The notes under the pieces are model-generated. The model did no database searches and was not told where the DNA came from. It saw only the letters and a list, made by a program, of their open reading frames with translations. Below, in pieces: positions 23,364 through 32,354 of a stretch of DNA of 64,000 bases; positions within the stretch are counted from its first letter, which is position 1; each line of letters opens with the position of its first letter. Source of the stretch: a virus; the IMG/VR virus record IMGVR_UViG_3300005530_000025, positions 1-64,000 of that record. The stretch is one strand, 5' to 3'. Position numbers and translations under genes: made by a program.

Positions 23364-24278
23364 TCAGTCGATGAACAGGTCTGAGTCATCGGCGCCCGCG
23401 CTCGCGGCCGAGGCCGCGGAGGCGTAGTGAGCGGCGCCGACAGACGCGAGGGAAGGGGCCGAGCGGGTGGCGCCCTGGCGGGCCATCGGGCGCGCCGCGG
23501 GCTGCGCCGGGCGGACCCGGGACAGCACCCCGATCTCGTGCTCGATCATCGGGCCGGACATCGAGGCGTCCCGCTCGATCGCCGCGGCGACCGCCAGCTC
23601 GTCGCCCTGGGCGAGGCCGGCCTGGACGCGCAGCCTGGCCAGCCGGATCGAGCCGAAGGTCCGGGCCGCGGAGGCATCCCGGGGCGTGATCTTCGAGGCC
23701 GCCCTCTGGCCGGGGCCCTGACCGGACTCCAGCAGCCAGGGGAACGCCGCCCCGTTGTCGCCCTGGCCGCCGATGCCGGGCCCGTGGGCCTTCAGCGGGT
23801 CCGGGTCGATCCGCACGTCAGTCTCGATGCGGCGCTGGCTCAGCGGCACCCCGCCGTCCTGGCTGGGGTTGGTGCCCTGGACCGGGGCCGTCACGTCGAT
23901 CAGGTCGGTGGCGGGCGGGGTCTGCATCTCCACGCCCGGGGTAATCGCCGTGGTGGTCTGCTCGGCCGGGACATGCGTGGTCGAGCCCGGCGTGGTGCCC
24001 GGCCGCGACGGGTCATCCATCGTCTCCGGGGCCAGAGTCTCCTCGGTGGTCTGCGTCGGCGGGGCCTCCGGCGGGTCCGGCACCGGGCTGGCCGGGTTGA
24101 GCACGTCCGCGTGCCGCTGCATCACCCGGGTCCGGATGGCTGCCAGGTGCTGCCCGGCGCCCGCTGCATTGGCCAGGAAGCCCATCTGCTCGCGGAGGAC
24201 ATCGTTCTCAGCGGTCAGCTCCGCGATGCGGCGCGCCTGAGCCTGGGCCAGCGCCGAGGCGGTCTTGCTTCCTGCCAT
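23364..24278 (-). CDS. Possible internal scaffold product of the fusion gene
   Basis: In-frame ATG at 24278 (residue 1013) preceded by GGAGAGGG eight bases upstream, at the exact boundary where the acidic linker ends and the helical scaffold-like region begins. This would give a 304-residue protein, as lambda Nu3 is made from within gene C. Inferred from the start site and domain boundary only. Confidence 0.4.
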   Translation of the reverse strand: MAGSKTASALAQAQARRIAELTAENDVLREQMGFLANAAGAGQHLAAIRTRVMQRHADVLNPASPVPDPPEAPPTQTTEETLAPETMDDPSRPGTTPGSTTHVPAEQTTTAITPGVEMQTPPATDLIDVTAPVQGTNPSQDGGVPLSQRRIETDVRIDPDPLKAHGPGIGGQGDNGAAFPWLLESGQGPGQRAASKITPRDASAARTFGSIRLARLRVQAGLAQGDELAVAAAIERDASMSGPMIEHEIGVLSRVRPAQPAARPMARQGATRSAPSLASVGAAHYASAASAASAGADDSDLFID

Positions 24279-27200
24279 GTCGTCGTCCCTCTCCGGGTCG
24301 TCGTCCTGTTCCTTCTGGGGGCCGCCAGCAGGTTCGAGCGATCCCTGGCGGCAGGCGGGACACGGCACGCCCGGCTGAGCGGCCACGTCGGGGGCGAAAG
24401 TCTGGCCGCAGGCGGGGCAGGCCAGCTGGCCGGCGGGAGCAGGAGCGAGCTGGTCCTCGGTGCCCTCGTTCTCCAGTTCCTGGCCCTCGCCCTGCTCCTC
24501 CCGGGCGGCCTCGGCATCCTCCGCGCCCTGCTCCTGCTCTTCCTCGCCAGCGGCCTGCTCCTCCTGGCCGGGCACCTGCGCGGCCGGCTGGCCCGGCCCG
24601 CCCTGGCCGACAGGCACGCCGTCGGGGGTGAGCTGGTCAGGGTGCTGGAGCTGCCCGGCGGCGTCCGGGTCGGAGCCCATCGCCTGGTCCGGGCCGGTCA
24701 TGACCTCTCCGGACTGGTCGAGCTGGTCACGGACCTGCTGGGCCCTCCCGGTGTCAGGGTCGCGGAACAGGCTCGGCGGCACGGTGAACCCGCAGACCGG
24801 GCAGCGATCGCCGGACCACACGTCGTGCTCGCCGCAGACCGGGCACTCCTCCATCCGCAAGGTGTCCACCTGGGGCGGCACGCGCTCCTCGCCGTAGGCG
24901 ACCGAGCGGCGGCCGTGATAATGCATGTTCTCCTCGGGGATGCCCCCGGGGTGCTGCTGCTGGTGGTGCTGCTTCCAGCGCTCCTGGCCGCGGGTGAAGG
25001 TCTGCACCCGGCCCTTGCTGGCCCCGGCGCCGCCGCCGCCCAGGCCCGCCGAGTCCTCGGCCTGGTTCATCCGCTGCTGGCGAAGCCAGGTAGCGGCCTG
25101 GACCTCGTGCGGCTTGACCTCGCGGCCGTAGTGCTCCGAGAGGGTTCTCGCTGCATCCCGGTACATGTGCGACACGTGGTCGTAGTGCTGCTGCTGGCTG
25201 GCGGGGAACTTCCCGCCCTCCTCCTTGCTCAGCCGCCGGCCCGCGGCCACCGACAGCGCGTGCCGGTCCACGACTACCTGGTGATTGCCGCTGGCCTTGT
25301 CCTCGGGGGTGTCATCGCCGTGCTCGATCAGCTTGGCGAATGCCCGGGTCTTGGGGCCCTTGAGCACCTCGCTGTGGTGCTTGCCGGCCAGCATCTGGAT
25401 GGCGGGCTTCTGCTGGCTGCCCATCGCGCCGGACCCGGGTCCCGGCGGCTCGCCCTGAGCCGCCCGGGAGGCGTTGAACATGTTGATCGGCCATGCGGTC
25501 TGCGGGCTGTAGGCGCTCAGCAGGCCCGCTCCCAGGGCATGATTGCCGCCCGCGATGGCCCCGGCCACATGATGGGCGTCGGAATACCAGCGCCTGCCCA
25601 GCGACCGCTCGTCATCAGTGGTCTGGTGATAGGCCGTCACGATGTTGCCGGCGTTCATCGGGTGGTCCCGGAAGAACGGGTGGTCCCCGCCCTGCTTCTT
25701 GCGGGACGGCCTGGCGGCCGGGGCATCCTCGCCCTCGGCAGCTGCCGTCCTGGCCCACTCACCCTGATCCTCCAGCTCGGGCGCATAAGCGAATGCCCCT
25801 GGCCCGGGCGGGTGCTGCCTCAGGGCTGCGTCCCGGTGCATCAGCTCATGCGGCAGCAGCGCGGTCTTCTGCGGGGCGAACTGGCCGGTGGCGATCAGCA
25901 TCGAGTTCTGACCGCGGGTCTCGGTAGTCATGGCATGGCGGGCCGGCCCGTGGAACATCCGCGAGTGAGCCAGCCAGGCAGCCTCCTCGCCGTGGCGGTC
26001 AAAGGACCGTCCGGTAGCCGCGTGCCCGAAGGCATCGTGCACTGCCCGGAACTTGTCATTGGTGTCGTCGTCAAAGAACCCGTGCGGACCAGTAGCGGCC
26101 GTGCTGAGGACCTGAAGGCGCCCGTTCTTGTTCAGGTCGTGCGCCATCTCCAGGTGATTGGCGTACGGGTCATGATCAACTGACTGAACCTTGACCCTCA
26201 TCGCGTGAGTCAGGTGGTGGTACTGGTCATGCACCTGGCGGGCCATGTCCGCGAACGCGGCATGGGCTCCGGGATCGTTCATCGGCAGCGAGTGATAGGC
26301 CTGGGCCAGCTTCCGGATCCGGTCCGGGTTTGTCTCGATATGGCCGTATCCCTCAGCATGCGGGTCCTCCAGGCCATGCCGGGAGGAATAGGCACGAGCG
26401 CCCTCCACCATGCTCCGCACCGGGTGCACCGCAGGATCTCCCCGCCGGTTCAGGCGGTTATCGTCGATGTCCAGGCTCGCGGCAGCTGTATGACGGTGCT
26501 GGAGCGTCCGGCCGCAGGAGACGTGATGGCAGCCAGTCAGGTGATACAGATTGTCGGCGTCGGCCGCTGACTGACTGAACTCAGCCGAGGCCGTGCTCCG
26601 CAGGGAGGCCGCCTTCCGCCGCGCGCTAGCTCCCCTGCCAGGCATCTTCAGGCCGCGGGCGTCCACGTCGCCCAGGACATAGGCGGTCGGGTCGGCCGGG
26701 TCCTCGACCAGCAGGCTGTTCTCGAAGAACGACAGGCCGGCGCAGATCTCGTGGATCAGCTTCTCCTCGACCCGGCCGGTCACCGGGTTGGTCTTGCGGA
26801 TCTTCTTGCCCTTCAGCGCGGGCAGGTGCGCGCAGTACTCGGCCGGGTTGGTGGCCTTGTTGCCGCAGGCCGAGCACTTCGACCACTCGACATCGACGCC
26901 CATGGAGGTCCGGTTGACCCTGCCTGCCAGGAGCGCCGCGGCCAGCCGGGGGAAGCGCAGCGCGTCGATCTCCATCAGGCCCTCAGCCCAGGTGTCCGGG
27001 CTGCTGTCGGGGTTGCGGTCCCGGTGCAGGGCGACCGCCACGATCACGCCGCGGGCACGGCGGTGGTTGGCGTTGTGATGGTTGACGAAGACCGGCTTGC
27101 CGAGGAAGGTCTGGTAGCCCTTCTCGATCTCGATATCCGGGAAAGTGTCGTGATTGTCATTGGTCCGGGAGGAGATCATCCTCGACCGGACGTAGATGAA

Positions 27201-27314
27201 GCCGGGCCGCGGCTCATAGTCGAAGGCCACCCGGTGCGCTGACTTGCGCAGGCCCTGGTCCCGCTGTCCCGACCATGCCTCCAGGACTTCGAGCCTGGCG
27301 TACTTCCGCAGCAT
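23364..27314 (-). CDS. Giant prohead protease-scaffold fusion with inserted domains
   Basis: 1316 residues, GGAGGG before the ATG. Residues 1-220: protease-like domain with F-V-N-H-H-N (His 79/80) and R-T-S-M-G-V (Ser 137), plus a Cys cluster (C147, C150, C161). About 280-530: a His-rich domain with V-H-D-A-F-G-H-A-A-T-G. About 560-780: a helical domain with A-Y-S-P-Q-T-A-W and V-V-V-D-R-H-A-L that I think resembles helix-hairpin-helix glycosylase-type proteins. Then two zinc ribbons, an acidic Gln/Glu linker, and from residue 1013 a helical scaffold-like region ending D-D-S-D-L-F-I-D. It precedes the decoration and capsid genes. The protease call is moderate; the middle domains are not established. 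Confidence 0.65.
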   Translation of the reverse strand: MLRKYARLEVLEAWSGQRDQGLRKSAHRVAFDYEPRPGFIYVRSRMISSRTNDNHDTFPDIEIEKGYQTFLGKPVFVNHHNANHRRARGVIVAVALHRDRNPDSSPDTWAEGLMEIDALRFPRLAAALLAGRVNRTSMGVDVEWSKCSACGNKATNPAEYCAHLPALKGKKIRKTNPVTGRVEEKLIHEICAGLSFFENSLLVEDPADPTAYVLGDVDARGLKMPGRGASARRKAASLRSTASAEFSQSAADADNLYHLTGCHHVSCGRTLQHRHTAAASLDIDDNRLNRRGDPAVHPVRSMVEGARAYSSRHGLEDPHAEGYGHIETNPDRIRKLAQAYHSLPMNDPGAHAAFADMARQVHDQYHHLTHAMRVKVQSVDHDPYANHLEMAHDLNKNGRLQVLSTAATGPHGFFDDDTNDKFRAVHDAFGHAATGRSFDRHGEEAAWLAHSRMFHGPARHAMTTETRGQNSMLIATGQFAPQKTALLPHELMHRDAALRQHPPGPGAFAYAPELEDQGEWARTAAAEGEDAPAARPSRKKQGGDHPFFRDHPMNAGNIVTAYHQTTDDERSLGRRWYSDAHHVAGAIAGGNHALGAGLLSAYSPQTAWPINMFNASRAAQGEPPGPGSGAMGSQQKPAIQMLAGKHHSEVLKGPKTRAFAKLIEHGDDTPEDKASGNHQVVVDRHALSVAAGRRLSKEEGGKFPASQQQHYDHVSHMYRDAARTLSEHYGREVKPHEVQAATWLRQQRMNQAEDSAGLGGGGAGASKGRVQTFTRGQERWKQHHQQQHPGGIPEENMHYHGRRSVAYGEERVPPQVDTLRMEECPVCGEHDVWSGDRCPVCGFTVPPSLFRDPDTGRAQQVRDQLDQSGEVMTGPDQAMGSDPDAAGQLQHPDQLTPDGVPVGQGGPGQPAAQVPGQEEQAAGEEEQEQGAEDAEAAREEQGEGQELENEGTEDQLAPAPAGQLACPACGQTFAPDVAAQPGVPCPACRQGSLEPAGGPQKEQDDDPERDDDMAGSKTASALAQAQARRIAELTAENDVLREQMGFLANAAGAGQHLAAIRTRVMQRHADVLNPASPVPDPPEAPPTQTTEETLAPETMDDPSRPGTTPGSTTHVPAEQTTTAITPGVEMQTPPATDLIDVTAPVQGTNPSQDGGVPLSQRRIETDVRIDPDPLKAHGPGIGGQGDNGAAFPWLLESGQGPGQRAASKITPRDASAARTFGSIRLARLRVQAGLAQGDELAVAAAIERDASMSGPMIEHEIGVLSRVRPAQPAARPMARQGATRSAPSLASVGAAHYASAASAASAGADDSDLFID

Positions 27315-27379
27315 TGAGCCCTCCGTCGTCTCCTGCCCCTTCCGGGGCGGAGCGAGGAGGGCTCAGATGCCCAGGGGGG

Positions 27380-27943
27380 CTACTCGCCGGGGTCGAGGCG
27401 GGGCAGGCTCTCCAGCCAGGGACCCAGGTCATCCTCGATCGCGCCGCGGACACGGCGGACCAGAGTGGGCGGCTCCTCCGGAAGGGGCTCCGGGATCAGC
27501 GGATCCGGCAGCCCGGAAGGCCGGGCGATCATCGTCTCCCCGGTGACGGCGGGCCGGGCTGCGGTATCCCAGGGCGGGTGCCCCTCCGGGCTTGCCGTAA
27601 CAGGCTCAGGATCATCCAGCCGCCCCGGGGGCGCCGGGGGAGGCAGGGTCTGCGGGTACGTGCGGACAGGCAGCGGGACAGGGACAGGAAGCTTCCGGTG
27701 AGCCCCGGCGGGCCGCCGCGGGCGGCCGGCGGCCACGGAGCCAGGGACCAGGCCCCGGGCGGACCGGATGGTCGCCACCCAGTCGTCGGCGTCACGATCC
27801 TCCCGGCTCTGGCGCTCGGCATGGACCAGCCGCCAGCGGGCCAGGCCGAAGCGGCCGGGCTCCGGGGTCAGGAGCAGGGACTCGGGCGGCCATGCCAGGT
27901 ACAGGGCGAAGGCCGCCACGAGCGCCAGCGCGGCATCTCGCAT
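27380..27943 (-). CDS. Membrane-anchored Pro-rich protein
   Basis: 187 residues from the second ATG (27943), which has AGGAGAGG at correct spacing. An N-terminal hydrophobic helix (A-L-A-L-V-A-A-F-A-L-Y-L-A-W-P-P) is followed by an Arg/Trp region and a Pro-rich tail. It is between the protease fusion and the 184-residue gene. Function unknown. Confidence 0.5.
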   Translation of the reverse strand: MRDAALALVAAFALYLAWPPESLLLTPEPGRFGLARWRLVHAERQSREDRDADDWVATIRSARGLVPGSVAAGRPRRPAGAHRKLPVPVPLPVRTYPQTLPPPAPPGRLDDPEPVTASPEGHPPWDTAARPAVTGETMIARPSGLPDPLIPEPLPEEPPTLVRRVRGAIEDDLGPWLESLPRLDPGE

Positions 27944-27955
27944 GATCATCCTCTC

Positions 27956-28510
27956 CTACTTGCTCCGGCAGGTGGGACCAATGCGCAGCTCGCGGGACAG
28001 GTCGTTCTCCAGCGGCAGCCCGCACTTGGTGCAGAACGCGAAGCCGTACTTCTTCTCGAACTCGATGCTGTCGGCCGGGGTCATCTCATCTTCCGCGCGC
28101 AGGAATCCCAGGGCGGCGGGGAAGGCCGTCCAGGCACCTGCCATGGAAGTGCGCGGGTTGATCTCGGACGGGCTGAACACCTTGGCCCGCAGGCCCTGGT
28201 TCCCGTACACCGACTGGTAGACCTTGAAGACCCGGCCGCGGTTGTAGTACATGCCGGGCTCGCTGACCCGGGTGCCGGGCCGGAAGCCGGGGCGGGCGGG
28301 AGTCGTCGCAGCCGGCGCTGCCGAGACGGGCGTTTCACGTGAAACAAGAAGCGGGTTCGCCAGCGGAGGGCAGCGGTCCAGGTAGCGCTTCATCCCGTCC
28401 ATCTGAGCATCGCTCAGGCGGCGCGTGCCGTCCAGCTGGCTCAGGTCTATCTTGTGCCGCCTGGTGGCGGCCAGCTCCCGCAGCTTCCTGATCTTGTCGG
28501 TGTAGTTCAT
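27956..28510 (-). CDS. Conserved phage protein with C-terminal zinc ribbon
   Basis: 184 residues. Basic N-terminal helix (D-K-I-R-K-L-R-E-L-A), linker, a beta domain (G-M-Y-Y-N-R-G-R-V-F-K-V-Y-Q-S) and C-T-K-C-G-L-P-L...G-P-T-C at the end. The C-terminal motif recalls ribbons found in actinophage nucleic-acid-associated proteins. It is the first gene after the promoter at 28546. Function unknown. Confidence 0.55.
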   Translation of the reverse strand: MNYTDKIRKLRELAATRRHKIDLSQLDGTRRLSDAQMDGMKRYLDRCPPLANPLLVSRETPVSAAPAATTPARPGFRPGTRVSEPGMYYNRGRVFKVYQSVYGNQGLRAKVFSPSEINPRTSMAGAWTAFPAALGFLRAEDEMTPADSIEFEKKYGFAFCTKCGLPLENDLSRELRIGPTCRSK

Positions 28511-28545
28511 CTCGCCCCGGTCTCTGCTCGTGGTCTGCTGAGATC

Positions 28546-28574
28546 ACAATAGCAAGAAAACCTGTAATGGGCAA
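28546..28574 (-). promoter_or_regulatory. Promoter of the protease/capsid transcript
   Basis: Leftward TTGCCC, 17-nt spacer ATTACAGGTTTTCTTGC, TATTGT; 36 bases before the ATG at 28510. The spacer element is in the CAG...TTCTTGC orientation. Confidence 0.7.
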
Positions 28575-28886
28575 CTAGCGCCCGATGACGATCCCGGTCG
28601 CGTCGATCAGCAGGTCCCGCGAGGTAGGCGGGATCAGCCGGTCGTCGATGTTGTCCATGACCTTCCTGCCGCAGCCGTGACAGTAGTTCTCGCGGCCCGG
28701 CTGGTCCTTCTCGTGATCCCAGGGGAAGTCCAGCTTGACCAGGAGCCCGTCCGGGTCTCCGTTCCCCTCCGGCTGGCCCTCATTGGACTCGATCTCCGCC
28801 TCGAACATCGGACGCCATCCGTGCAGGTAATGCTCCGGCGACAGGGCCCGGGCGATCCTCTCCGACACTTCCGCTGCAAGCGCCAT
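28575..28886 (-). CDS. Hypothetical protein with C-H-G-C motif
   Basis: 103 residues. N-terminal helix (E-V-S-E-R-I-A-R-A-L-S-P-E-H-Y), an acidic middle, then Y-C-H-G-C-G-R-K-V near residue 68. A degenerate promoter of the shared family lies upstream (TAAGTC at 28925-28930). Function unknown. Confidence 0.55.
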   Translation of the reverse strand: MALAAEVSERIARALSPEHYLHGWRPMFEAEIESNEGQPEGNGDPDGLLVKLDFPWDHEKDQPGRENYCHGCGRKVMDNIDDRLIPPTSRDLLIDATGIVIGR

Positions 28887-29009
28887 GCTTCCCTCCCGTC
28901 ACCCACAGTAGGTGAGTTTGCACGGACTTACCATGTTCCTTGCCAAAACGAATCCGGATAGGAGCACGGCACAGAAGGAGAGCAGGGACCGCGGCCGGGG
29001 AGGTGATCA

Positions 29010-31217
29010 TTGACCACGATCACTAACGGCCTGGAGGGCCTGGCCGACGGCACCGTTATCACCACCGCCAACTCCGGCGGCGCCTCCGGGGATGCACTCG
29101 GCATCGTGACCGGCTCCGGCGGCGGCATTACTCCTACTGCCAGGTCCGCCGCGGCCTTCCATGGCGCCGTCGGCGCAGACCTGACCGTGGGAGCCTCAGT
29201 AGGCAATTCCCTGGTCGGCTGGGACTCCTCCAGCTTCGGCGGCGTGCAGTCCGCGCTGTGGACCCGCGCCTACCTGATGTTCCCGGGGTCGCTGCCGGGC
29301 ACCACCCGAATCCACCGGATCGCAGACGGGTCAGGATCGTTCAACGGAAGCGTGGAGATCCTGGGCGCGACGGGCGTGCTCCGGACCCTGAACTCCTCCG
29401 GCACCAACCAGGGGGACGGCTCCGTCCCGCTGAGCCCGAATACCTGGTACCGGCTGGAGTGCCGGTTCGTCGGCAGCGCCAGTACCGGCGTGATCGAGTG
29501 GTTCCTCTACCCGGGGGACTCGGCCACTGCCCTGGACACCCGGACGTTCACCGGCATCAACACCCGCGGCACGATCGGCCAGGCGACCTGGGGCAACCCG
29601 TCATCTCAGACCGGCATAACGATCTACGGCGACGACTTCGGGATCAGCACCACCGGATATCTCGGGGCGGCCATCCAGGTGCAGTCCGGGAGCGCCGGGC
29701 TCCAGTCGTCCTACACCCTGGTCGCTAGTGCCATCCGCGGGGTGACCGCCGCGACGGCGCTGTCGTCAGTCCCGTCCCTGGCGGTGTCGGCCGTGCTTGC
29801 CCGCCGGGGCATCGCCAGCCTGGCCGCGCTCCCGGTCATGGGCGCCACGTCGGTGGTCTCCCGTCCGGGCACCGCTCATCTGGCCGCCGTCCCGGTGCTG
29901 ACCACGGCGGCAGCGGTGACCGAGAAGGCGGCGGATTCCCTCACCGCGAGCATGCAGCTCACCGCCTCCGGGACGGTAGCGCGACCGGGAAGCGCACACC
30001 TGCTGGCCGCCGCGGCGCTGACTGCTGCCGGCCGCGCCACCATGATTGCCTCCGCGCACCTGGCGGCTGGCACGGCGCTCTCTGCTGCTGGCACGCCAGG
30101 GCGGGCCGGGGTGGCGCACCTGGCGGCCGTGCCAGTGCTGAGTGCCGCGGGCGTGCCAGCGCGCCAGGGAGCGGCGCACTTCAGCGCCAGCCCGGCGATG
30201 ACAGCTCCTGGCACGCTGGCACGCCCTGGCGCAGCCAGCCTGGCAGCCTCACCGTCCCTGGCCGCGGCAGCGCTGGTCACCGAGCGCGCGAGCGCGACCC
30301 TGAGTGCCCCGGGGTCGCTGTCAGCGCTGGCGGTCATCGCACGAGCCGCGCATGCCTCCCTGAGTGCCCCGGCGTCCCTCACGGCCGCGGGCAGGGCCAT
30401 CCAGCTGGCTGCTGTCAGCCTGGCAGCAAGCCCGGCGCTGACGGCATCCGGAACGGCCGGCTCCTCGACCTCGGTGACGATGTCGGCCGCGATGGCGCTG
30501 ACCGTATCGGCCGGGGTCGCGCGGGCGGGCCATGCGTCCCTGGCGGCAGAGCCGTCCCTGGCGGCTGGCGCGGCGGTCACCGAGCGCGCCAGCGCCGGCC
30601 TCCAGGTGGCGGCGCAGCTCCGGGCCGCCGCCCTCCTGGCGCGGCCGGGAGTGGCGCACCTCAGCGCCGTGCCGGCGCTGACCGCCGGAGCGCACCGGGA
30701 GCAGCTCGCCGGGGCCCCGCTCGGCGCGAGCATGGTGCTGACAGCCAGCGGGGAGCGATCCCCGGGGCTCAGCTCGATCCTGTCCGCCCGGCCCGTGCTC
30801 GCGGTAACGGGAACGGTGGTTAACCTGGCCCGGGCAGGACTGGCCGCATCGGCCGTGCTCGGCACGGTCCCGGCCATCGGCGTGCCAGGAGCGGCCGTCC
30901 TGAGCGCTGCGGTGCTGATGACCGTCAGCGGCCGGATCGCGCAGATCCGGCAGGGCAGTGCCGCCCTGGCCGCCTCGGCCCGCCTGGCCGCGGGGGCATC
31001 GGTGGCCATCGGCCGCCTTGAGGAGCTGTGGGAGTCCTACGTCTCGGCCGACCAGGCAGCCACCGCGGCCGAGCGGCAGTGGAACGAGATCATCCTCGCG
31101 GGCGGCCGGTCGCAGTACGCCGGCTACTGGTACACCCGCTCCTACGAGCTGCGGATGACCGCGAGCGAGGCCTACGACACATGGCTGGCCTTCTACCAGC
31201 CCCGGGTCAGTAGGTGA
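29010..31217 (+). CDS. LamG-like domain plus Ala-rich 20-residue repeats, fibre protein
   Basis: 735 residues, TTG start with GGGGAGGTGATCA before it. Residues 1-225 look like a concanavalin-type jelly roll (L-S-P-N-T-W-Y-R-L-E-C-R-F; G-I-T-I-Y-G-D-D-F-G-I-S). Residues about 235-670 are some 20 copies of a 20-residue repeat with consensus R-x-G-x-A-x-L-x-A-x-P-x-L-T-A-x-A-x-V-A. The end is a helical cap (L-E-E-L-W-E-S-Y-V-S-A-D-Q-A). It shares the repeat with the gene at 1-1144 but lies on the opposite strand, inside the leftward head region. Probably a virion fibre. Confidence 0.7.
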   Translation: MTTITNGLEGLADGTVITTANSGGASGDALGIVTGSGGGITPTARSAAAFHGAVGADLTVGASVGNSLVGWDSSSFGGVQSALWTRAYLMFPGSLPGTTRIHRIADGSGSFNGSVEILGATGVLRTLNSSGTNQGDGSVPLSPNTWYRLECRFVGSASTGVIEWFLYPGDSATALDTRTFTGINTRGTIGQATWGNPSSQTGITIYGDDFGISTTGYLGAAIQVQSGSAGLQSSYTLVASAIRGVTAATALSSVPSLAVSAVLARRGIASLAALPVMGATSVVSRPGTAHLAAVPVLTTAAAVTEKAADSLTASMQLTASGTVARPGSAHLLAAAALTAAGRATMIASAHLAAGTALSAAGTPGRAGVAHLAAVPVLSAAGVPARQGAAHFSASPAMTAPGTLARPGAASLAASPSLAAAALVTERASATLSAPGSLSALAVIARAAHASLSAPASLTAAGRAIQLAAVSLAASPALTASGTAGSSTSVTMSAAMALTVSAGVARAGHASLAAEPSLAAGAAVTERASAGLQVAAQLRAAALLARPGVAHLSAVPALTAGAHREQLAGAPLGASMVLTASGERSPGLSSILSARPVLAVTGTVVNLARAGLAASAVLGTVPAIGVPGAAVLSAAVLMTVSGRIAQIRQGSAALAASARLAAGASVAIGRLEELWESYVSADQAATAAERQWNEIILAGGRSQYAGYWYTRSYELRMTASEAYDTWLAFYQPRVSR

Positions 31218-31596
31218 TCCGGATCCCGTACTTGAGCCCGAGCCGGATCAGCTCCGGGCTCGGCGGGGGAAGCGGCTGCGGGCAGCCGAGGGAGTGCACG
31301 ACGGCCCGGGAGTTCTCGACCCGCTCCACGCCGAGGCGTGAGGTCGTCTTCGGGTCCGGCGGGATGGAGCCGATCAGCGCGTACCAGGAGCACTGGCTGG
31401 CTTCCAGCTGGGTCACGACGGACTCGATCCGGCTGCGCTCGCTGAGCTGGCGGATGCTGAGAATGCCGGCCACCACCGAGACTGCCACCAGCAGGACTCC
31501 CTGCGCGATGACTATCCACCACAGCAGGTGCTTGCTGGTCCCGAGGAACTTGGCCAGGTCGGGATCAAGATCGTGAACGGGCTTCGGCTCGGTCAT
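31207..31596 (-). CDS. Single-span membrane protein
   Basis: 129 residues. One membrane helix at about 25-47 (L-L-W-W-I-V-I-A-Q-G-V-L-L-V-A-V), followed by an outside part with two Cys. Overlaps the next upstream gene (ATGA) and converges with the fibre gene. Belongs to a run of three small membrane proteins that could form the lysis or membrane-associated set. Confidence 0.55.
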   Translation of the reverse strand: MTEPKPVHDLDPDLAKFLGTSKHLLWWIVIAQGVLLVAVSVVAGILSIRQLSERSRIESVVTQLEASQCSWYALIGSIPPDPKTTSRLGVERVENSRAVVHSLGCPQPLPPPSPELIRLGLKYGIRITY

Positions 31597-31988
31597 TGGG
31601 ATCCGATCCTGCTGTCCAGCTTGCTGAACGACTCGCGCATCTCGGCCGCCAGCTTCTCGATGGCGGGGTGACCGCTGGCCATGTCCATCAGGGCCGCGTT
31701 CTTGGCGTGCAGCTCAGCGATCTGGGCGGTCGCCTGCCGGAGCTGCTCATCCTTGGCGTCTCTCTCTGCTTCCACGGCGCGGGCGCGGGCCTCCCAGGAC
31801 TCGGCCACGTTCTTGTAGTTGGAGAGCACCTGGGCGTTCTTGCCGACCCGGAGCGCGGCCCAGGTCCCGATGCCGCCAGCCAGGGCGAGGAGCACGGCAA
31901 TAAGCCCGCCGAGCGTGGACAGCAGGGCGGACGAACTCGGCCCCGATGCGGCCACCTGGGCCGCGATGTCGGGGGGCACGATCATCAT
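31593..31988 (-). CDS. Membrane protein with coiled coil (spanin-like layout)
   Basis: 131 residues. Membrane helix at about 22-45 (L-L-S-T-L-G-G-L-I-A-V-L-L-A-L), then about 70 residues of Ala/Glu/Lys-rich heptads (A-R-A-V-E-A-E-R-D-A-K-D-E-Q-L). One helix plus coiled coil is typical of Rz-type spanins and of tail-chaperone membrane proteins; the choice between them is open. Confidence 0.55.
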   Translation of the reverse strand: MMIVPPDIAAQVAASGPSSSALLSTLGGLIAVLLALAGGIGTWAALRVGKNAQVLSNYKNVAESWEARARAVEAERDAKDEQLRQATAQIAELHAKNAALMDMASGHPAIEKLAAEMRESFSKLDSRIGSQ

Positions 31989-31996
31989 CCGAGTGG

Positions 31997-32293
31997 TTAC
32001 TCACTTCCGGTTGACGCCGGCAGGTCCTCAGCCGAGCTGGCGTAGATGATCCGGATCTGTTCGAGCACGAAGCTCATCTGCTCGCGCTGGCTTTGCATGG
32101 ACCGGGCGACCAGGATGAAAACGAGTCCCTGGAAGGCGCAGAACAGGCCCGTGAACAGCACCATGAAGGCGAGCCGGCTCTCGCTGCTGATGGCATACAG
32201 CCGGAGCGCGAAGAAGGCGATGAAGACCCCCACGAACGAGATCGTGCCGGCTACGTAGAGGATCAGCCCGATCAGCATCCCGACCCGGTTCAA
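31997..32293 (-). CDS. Two-span membrane protein, holin candidate
   Basis: 98 residues from the TTG at 32293. Two strong membrane helices (about 8-32 and 41-65) with a short polar loop, then an amphipathic tail ending E-D-L-P-A-S-T-G-S-E. The frame stays open upstream to an ATC at 32347 that has a GGAGG ten bases before it, adding a plausible N terminus (Q-Q-R-Q-K-L-P-H-D-T-N-R-A), so the true start may be a rare ATC. Holin role is inferred from topology. Confidence 0.55.
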   Translation of the reverse strand: MNRVGMLIGLILYVAGTISFVGVFIAFFALRLYAISSESRLAFMVLFTGLFCAFQGLVFILVARSMQSQREQMSFVLEQIRIIYASSAEDLPASTGSE

Positions 32294-32354
32294 TGCCCGG
32301 TTAGTGTCGTGGGGCAGCTTCTGACGCTGCTGCGGGATGGCGTCGATGGCGGGG

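Noticed and set aside
23427-26183. 918-codon plus-strand frame opposite the protease fusion
   Set aside because: Antisense shadow produced by high GC at third positions; the minus-strand frame has zinc ribbons, a start site and domain structure.
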